A program made the position numbers and the translations under genes. Shown piece by piece: positions 60,079-64,000 of a DNA stretch of 64,000 nt. The notes below the pieces were generated by a model that made no database searches, was not told where the DNA came from, and worked only from the letters and a program-made list of their open reading frames with translations. Source of the DNA: Myxococcota bacterium (GTDB lineage: Bacteria > Myxococcota_A > UBA9160 > UBA6930); contig JANQOX010000001.1 in the NCBI GenBank assembly GCA_028285625.1, forward strand, positions 186,001 to 250,000, given 5' to 3'. How positions within the stretch are numbered: the stretch's first letter is position 1; the number at the start of each line of letters is the position of its first letter.

Positions 60079-61626
60079 TCAGCCGGTCTTCTTCTTCAGC
60101 GGGACGAAGATCTCCGCCTGGCCCCGACGGACCAGCAGGAGCGCACCGCGTTCGGTGTCTTCGAGCGCGTCGGCGAACGTGCCGACCCCCTCGATGGCCT
60201 CCTGGTTCACTTCCAGGATCACGTCGCCGCGCTGCAGGCTGGCTTCGGCCGCGGGGCTCTCGGGCTCGACGGCCACGACCACGAGGCCCTTGGCGTCCGC
60301 CTCGAGCCCGAGCCGTTCGGCGATGTCGGGCGTGAGCTCCTGCACCTGCAGCCCGTAGGCCGAGGCCTTGGAGGGGTCGCCGCCGGGGGCGCCGGCCCGC
60401 GCGAGCTTCTCCCCCTCGTCGAGCTCGCCCAGCTGGATCTCGAGCGTCTTGCGCTTGCCCTTGCGCACGACCACCAGCTCGGCCTTGCTGCCGACCGGCG
60501 CGGCGGCCACCAGGCGAGGCAGCTCTTCCATGTCGTCCACGGGCGAGCCGTTGAAGCCGACGATCACGTCGCCACTCCTCACGCCGCCGTCCGCGGCGGG
60601 CCCTCCCGGCTCGACCTTGGAAACCAGCGCGCCCTTCTCGTCGTCGAGTTCCAGGTGGCTCGCGATGTCCTCGTTCACCTCCTGGATGTAGACGCCCAGC
60701 CAGCCTCGCGAGACGTGCCCGCTGGCGCGCAGCTGCGGCAGGATGCCCTTCGCCATGTTCACCGGCACGGCGAAGCCGATGGTGTTGGCGCGCGGGTTGA
60801 TGGCGGTATTGATGCCGACCACCTCGCCGCGCAGGTTCATGAGCGGCCCGCCGGAGTTGCCCGGGTTGATCGCAGCGTCGGTCTGGATGAAGTCGTCGAA
60901 GCGCCGGGCTTCGGAGCGCGGGTCGTTGATGCGGCGGTGCTTGGCCGACACGATCCCGGCGGTCACGGTGTGGGCCAGGCCGAACGGGTTGCCGATGGCG
61001 ATCACCCAGTCGCCCGGCCGCACCGCGTCGGAGTCGCCCAGGGGCAGGTGCGGCAGCGCATCTTCCGACTTCACGCGGATCAGCGCGATGTCCGTCTTGG
61101 GGTCGCGCCCCACGATCTCGGCCTCGAGGACGTCGTCGTCCGAGAAGTGGACTTCGATCTTGTCCACGTCTTCGATCACGTGGTTGTTCGTGACGATGTA
61201 GCCGTCCGAGGAAATCACGAAGCCCGTACCCAGGCTCGGCACGTCGCGCTGGCCGCGGAACATGTCGCCGAAGGGCTGGCCGCCGAAGAACTCCTCGAGC
61301 GGGTGGCGGGGGCCCGGGTTTCGGCTCGCGGTGAGCGTCCGGGACGTCTGGATGTTCACGACCGCCGGCGAAACCAGCTCGGCCAGTTCGGCGAAGCTCG
61401 GCGGCGCGCCCTGGGGCGGCGTCGCCTGGGGGGCTTCGGTGCCCTCCTTCCAGAACGCGCCGGCCGGGTCGGCGGAGGTTTCGGGCTCCTCCTCTCCGAA
61501 CAGGTCGATCGCTTCGGCCACGTTGTCTCGGAAGCTCACGTGGACGTCGACGACGCCCGACGCGATCAGGAGACCGCCGGCGACGACGAAGAGAAGAAGG
61601 GTTCGGGCCAGGCCACCGATGTTCAT
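60079..61626 (-). CDS. Do-family serine protease (DegP/HtrA) with two PDZ domains
   Basis: 515 residues from the ATG at 61626, nine bases after GGAG. An N-terminal helix anchors or exports it. The trypsin-like triad is visible: TNNHVIEDV (His), DPKTDIALIRV (Asp) and INPGNSGGPL (Ser). PDZ1 begins at WLGVYIQEVNEDIA and PDZ2 near LQVQELTPDIAERLG. It degrades or refolds misfolded periplasmic proteins. A second protease of the same family begins 112 bases upstream, on the same strand. Confidence 0.95.
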   Translation of the reverse strand: MNIGGLARTLLLFVVAGGLLIASGVVDVHVSFRDNVAEAIDLFGEEEPETSADPAGAFWKEGTEAPQATPPQGAPPSFAELAELVSPAVVNIQTSRTLTASRNPGPRHPLEEFFGGQPFGDMFRGQRDVPSLGTGFVISSDGYIVTNNHVIEDVDKIEVHFSDDDVLEAEIVGRDPKTDIALIRVKSEDALPHLPLGDSDAVRPGDWVIAIGNPFGLAHTVTAGIVSAKHRRINDPRSEARRFDDFIQTDAAINPGNSGGPLMNLRGEVVGINTAINPRANTIGFAVPVNMAKGILPQLRASGHVSRGWLGVYIQEVNEDIASHLELDDEKGALVSKVEPGGPAADGGVRSGDVIVGFNGSPVDDMEELPRLVAAAPVGSKAELVVVRKGKRKTLEIQLGELDEGEKLARAGAPGGDPSKASAYGLQVQELTPDIAERLGLEADAKGLVVVAVEPESPAAEASLQRGDVILEVNQEAIEGVGTFADALEDTERGALLLVRRGQAEIFVPLKKKTG

Positions 61627-61738
61627 GCAGTCACGCTCCTGTGTCGGGAGAGGAGAGTCCGTTGGACGCCGCACGGGATGCCGCGGTTCCCTCGCGGGGA
61701 GAATGCCTCGGCCCCGCGGGACGCAGCGACCCCTCGAC

Positions 61739-63082
61739 CTAGGACAGGGGCACCGTCACATGGTACCGGCCGCGTCCGCGTTGAACCACGACCAGCGCGC
61801 GATCCCGGCCGCGAAGGTCGAGCAGCGCGCGCCGCAGCGCAGCCTGATCGGCGAGCGCACGGCCATTGATGGCGAGGATGCGGTCGCCGGTCTCGATGCC
61901 GATGCGCGCCGCGCCGCTTCCGGCGCGCAGCCGAGCGACCTCGAAGCCGCCATCGCCGGTGGGGGAGAGGGCCGCGCCGAGCATCTGCTCGAGCAGCGTC
62001 GGGTACTCCGCCTCTGGGATCGCTTCGGTGCGTAGGCTCGCTTCCCGGCTCTTGCCCCCGCGGTGGACCGTGAGCGCGAGCGTCTGGCCATCGGTACTGC
62101 GCTCGAGGATCTCGTAGAACTCGCGCGCCGAGCGGATCGGCGTCGCGGCCAGGTGCGTCACGACGTCTCCCCGGCGGATGTCTCCGCGCGCGGCGGGGCC
62201 GCCCGGCCGCACGCGGCTGACCAGCGCCCCGCCGAGCCGCTCCGGCAGGTCCATCACCTCGGAGAGCCGGGGCCCCAGGTCCTGGAGGTCGAGACCCAGC
62301 CAGACCGGGGAGACGGCGCCCTTGGTCAGGATCTCGTGCACCACGCGTGTGGCCGCGTCGATCGGGATCGCGAAGCCCACGCCCTCGGCGCCGCCGTAGA
62401 TCGCCGTATTGATCCCCACCAGTTCTCCCGCGGCCGTGAGCAGCGGCCCGCCGGAGTTGCCCGGGTTGATCGCGGCGTCGGTCTGGAGGAAGCCGTGGAA
62501 GATGCGGTCGTCGCTGCGGAACGAGCGATTGGCCGCCGACAGCACGCCGGTGGTGACCGTGTTGGAGAGTCCGAAAGGGTTGCCGATGGCGATCAGCGGC
62601 TCACCCACCATCAGGTGGGAAGAGCTTCCCGGGCGCACCCACGGCAGCTCGTCCTCGGTCTGGATGCGCAGCACGGCGAGGTCGTGGTTGGCGTCGGCCC
62701 CCACCAGTTCGGCCTCGTACTCGCGCCCGTCCGAGAGCGTCACGCGAATGATGTCCGCCCGCGCGATCACGTGCTCGTTGGTCAGCACGTGGTGGTCGGC
62801 GTCGATCACCACTCCCGATCCCAGGCTCTGGGCGGTCTGGGGAACGCCCGGCTCGAAGAAGTCCTGGAAGAACCGGCTGAAGAAGGGGTCGCCGGCGAAG
62901 GGGCTTCGCTGCCGCACCTGGCGCTCGGTGGTGATGTTCACCACGGAGGGGCCGACGTCGGTCACCACCTGGACGGTGGCGGTCCGGCGCAGGAACGGGT
63001 CGCCCGCCGCGGCAGGCGTGGCCATGCCCAGGAGCGGCGCGAGCATCGTGGCGAGGGTCAGGAACACGGCAGCGCGACGCAT
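61739..63082 (-). CDS. second HtrA-like serine protease with two PDZ domains
   Basis: 447 residues from the ATG at 63082. A cleavable signal peptide ends near AAAGDP. The triad is intact: LTNEHVIARAD (His), DANHDLAVLRI (Asp) and INPGNSGGPL (Ser). PDZ1 starts at WLGLDLQDLG and PDZ2 near VARLRAGSGAARIGIE. It is shorter and more divergent than the downstream DegP-like protein, so the two may have different substrates or form a regulatory pair like DegS/DegP. Divergent from galactokinase with 81 bases between starts. Confidence 0.93.
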   Translation of the reverse strand: MRRAAVFLTLATMLAPLLGMATPAAAGDPFLRRTATVQVVTDVGPSVVNITTERQVRQRSPFAGDPFFSRFFQDFFEPGVPQTAQSLGSGVVIDADHHVLTNEHVIARADIIRVTLSDGREYEAELVGADANHDLAVLRIQTEDELPWVRPGSSSHLMVGEPLIAIGNPFGLSNTVTTGVLSAANRSFRSDDRIFHGFLQTDAAINPGNSGGPLLTAAGELVGINTAIYGGAEGVGFAIPIDAATRVVHEILTKGAVSPVWLGLDLQDLGPRLSEVMDLPERLGGALVSRVRPGGPAARGDIRRGDVVTHLAATPIRSAREFYEILERSTDGQTLALTVHRGGKSREASLRTEAIPEAEYPTLLEQMLGAALSPTGDGGFEVARLRAGSGAARIGIETGDRILAINGRALADQAALRRALLDLRGRDRALVVVQRGRGRYHVTVPLS

Positions 63083-63163
63083 CGCGCACCAAGCTAGCTT
63101 TCCGGGCGATCCGCTGCCTTGCAGTGGGCGATCCGCCGCTAGGCGGGTCGGGTTGGGAGCGCC

Positions 63164-64000
63164 GTGTCCGACGCCATGCGCAGGGACTTCGAGGATCGCC
63201 ATGGCAGGGCGCCCGTCGCTCGGGGGCGCGCGCCGGGTCGGGTGAACCTGATTGGAGAGCACACCGACTACACCGGCGGTCTGGCGCTGCCCTTCGCGAT
63301 CGATCCCCGCACCGAGGTCCTGGCGACGCCGCGAGACGACGATCTCGTGCGGGTGCACTCCGCCGAGATGGGCTCTGCCGAGCGCGACCTCGGGGGCGTG
63401 CCCCGGCAGGAGAGCTGGAGCGACTACGTGGTGGCGCCGTTCCTGGCCCTGCGCGAGCGGGGCCTGCGGGTTCGTGGCGCCGATCTCCTGGTGGCGAGCG
63501 ACGTTCCCCGCGAGTCGGGCCTCTCGAGCTCAGCCGCGCTGGGCGTGGCCGTCACGGCCGCCGTCGACCGGGCGTTCGGGCTCGGCCTCGACCGGCGCGC
63601 ATGGGCGGAGGTCGCCCACCGAGGCGAGAACTTCTTCGTAGGTGTGGGCTGTGGGGTGATGGACCAGTTCGCGAGCGCCCTGGGCGAGCCGGGCCACCTG
63701 CTGCGCATCGACTGCCGCGACCGGAGCACCCGGACCGTCGCGCTGCAGGGGGACGCCGTGGTCCTGGTGGCGCAGTCGGGTGTGGAGCGGAAGCTCGCGG
63801 GGGGCGCCTACCGCGAGCGCGTGGACGCCTGCGCAGCCGCCCTGGCGGGCGTGCAACGCACCGGCCATGGGGCGACGTCCCTGCGAGACGTCGCCCCCTC
63901 CGAACTCGCCGGCCTCGAAGCCGAACTCGACCCCATCGCGTTCCGTCGCCTTCGGCACGTGGTGACCGAGAACGCACGCGTCGATGCCGCCTGTGAGGCG
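63164..64000 (+). CDS. galK: galactokinase, N-terminal part (cut by window edge)
   Basis: 279 codons are visible from a GTG at 63164; an ATG at 63176 is an alternative. The GHMP kinase signatures are APGRVNLIGEHTDYTGG (galactokinase signature), ESGLSSSAALGVA (ATP loop) and GVMDQFASALGEPGH. It phosphorylates galactose to galactose 1-phosphate in the Leloir pathway. The C-terminal part lies beyond the window. No other galactose gene is visible, so the neighbourhood beyond the edge would be needed to confirm the pathway. Confidence 0.9.
   Translation, partial: MSDAMRRDFEDRHGRAPVARGRAPGRVNLIGEHTDYTGGLALPFAIDPRTEVLATPRDDDLVRVHSAEMGSAERDLGGVPRQESWSDYVVAPFLALRERGLRVRGADLLVASDVPRESGLSSSAALGVAVTAAVDRAFGLGLDRRAWAEVAHRGENFFVGVGCGVMDQFASALGEPGHLLRIDCRDRSTRTVALQGDAVVLVAQSGVERKLAGGAYRERVDACAAALAGVQRTGHGATSLRDVAPSELAGLEAELDPIAFRRLRHVVTENARVDAACEA

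Noticed and set aside
63124-63996. Alternative plus-strand frame over the galactokinase region
   Set aside because: The frame starting at 63164 contains all GHMP kinase motifs, while this frame gives Arg/Gly-rich sequence without any.

Overview
The window is a chromosomal segment of very high G+C from a Gram-negative bacterium. Support comes from Mla/MCE lipid-transport genes, DsbA-, DegP- and OmpA-type envelope proteins, several lipoproteins, frequent GTG/TTG starts and short or overlapping gene junctions. The mix of families (DUF3237, DUF4136, DUF4892-OmpA, paired metal-dependent hydrolases, a serine/threonine kinase with tetratrico-like repeats) suggests one of the lineages formerly called Deltaproteobacteria (Myxococcota, Binatota or Desulfobacterota). 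That placement is inference; no rRNA is present. The only tRNA is Thr(CGU).

Layout. 1-2282: the end of one ABC exporter half and a complete second half. 2523-6528: a run of small accessory genes, including an integron attC-like element, a P-loop kinase and a double nucleotidyltransferase fusion. 6550-13886: DUF2889 protein, acyltransferase, dehydrogenase, OmpA-like protein, SbcD-like phosphoesterase, and an Lrp/AsnC regulator divergent from a YeiH-type exporter. 14009-20697: a tightly coupled operon joining a phosphatase/kinase/STAS partner-switch module to a complete MlaE-F-D plus PqiC-like lipid transporter. 20726-26235: methyltransferase, TonB/TolA-like protein, LysM membrane protein and a one-polypeptide fusion of a SEDS glycosyltransferase with a penicillin-binding transpeptidase. 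26273-29782: amidohydrolase, DUF3237, alpha/beta hydrolase and spermidine synthase-like genes. 30142-38681: tRNA-Thr, class IV aminotransferase, trpS, MFS transporter, HD-GYP-like protein and a large serine/threonine kinase. 38754-40083: DAHP synthase preceded by an aromatic-rich leader peptide and a Rho-independent attenuator. 40180-48135: MscS channel, a second hydrolase/amidohydrolase pair, thioesterase, DMT exporter, and bacterioferritin-associated ferredoxin plus bacterioferritin, each behind an iron-box-like operator. 48140-52614: SpoU methyltransferase, SAM methyltransferase, membrane dipeptidase and bacterial Elp3. 52689-57012: CYTH-CHAD, SixA, DsbA and a SixA-Ppx/GppA fusion, which together look like a polyphosphate or phosphohistidine unit. 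57037-63082: Cys-repeat secreted peptide, ClpB and two DegP-like proteases. 63164-64000: start of galactokinase.

The strongest leads are the aromatic attenuator upstream of DAHP synthase, the partner-switch/Mla operon with no sigma factor gene in it, the SEDS-PBP fusion, the CHAD/SixA/SixA-Ppx cluster, and a bacterioferritin that has lost both ferroxidase-centre histidines. Most start codons were chosen from ribosome-binding sites and family alignment from memory. No database search was run, so family names rest on recognised motifs.
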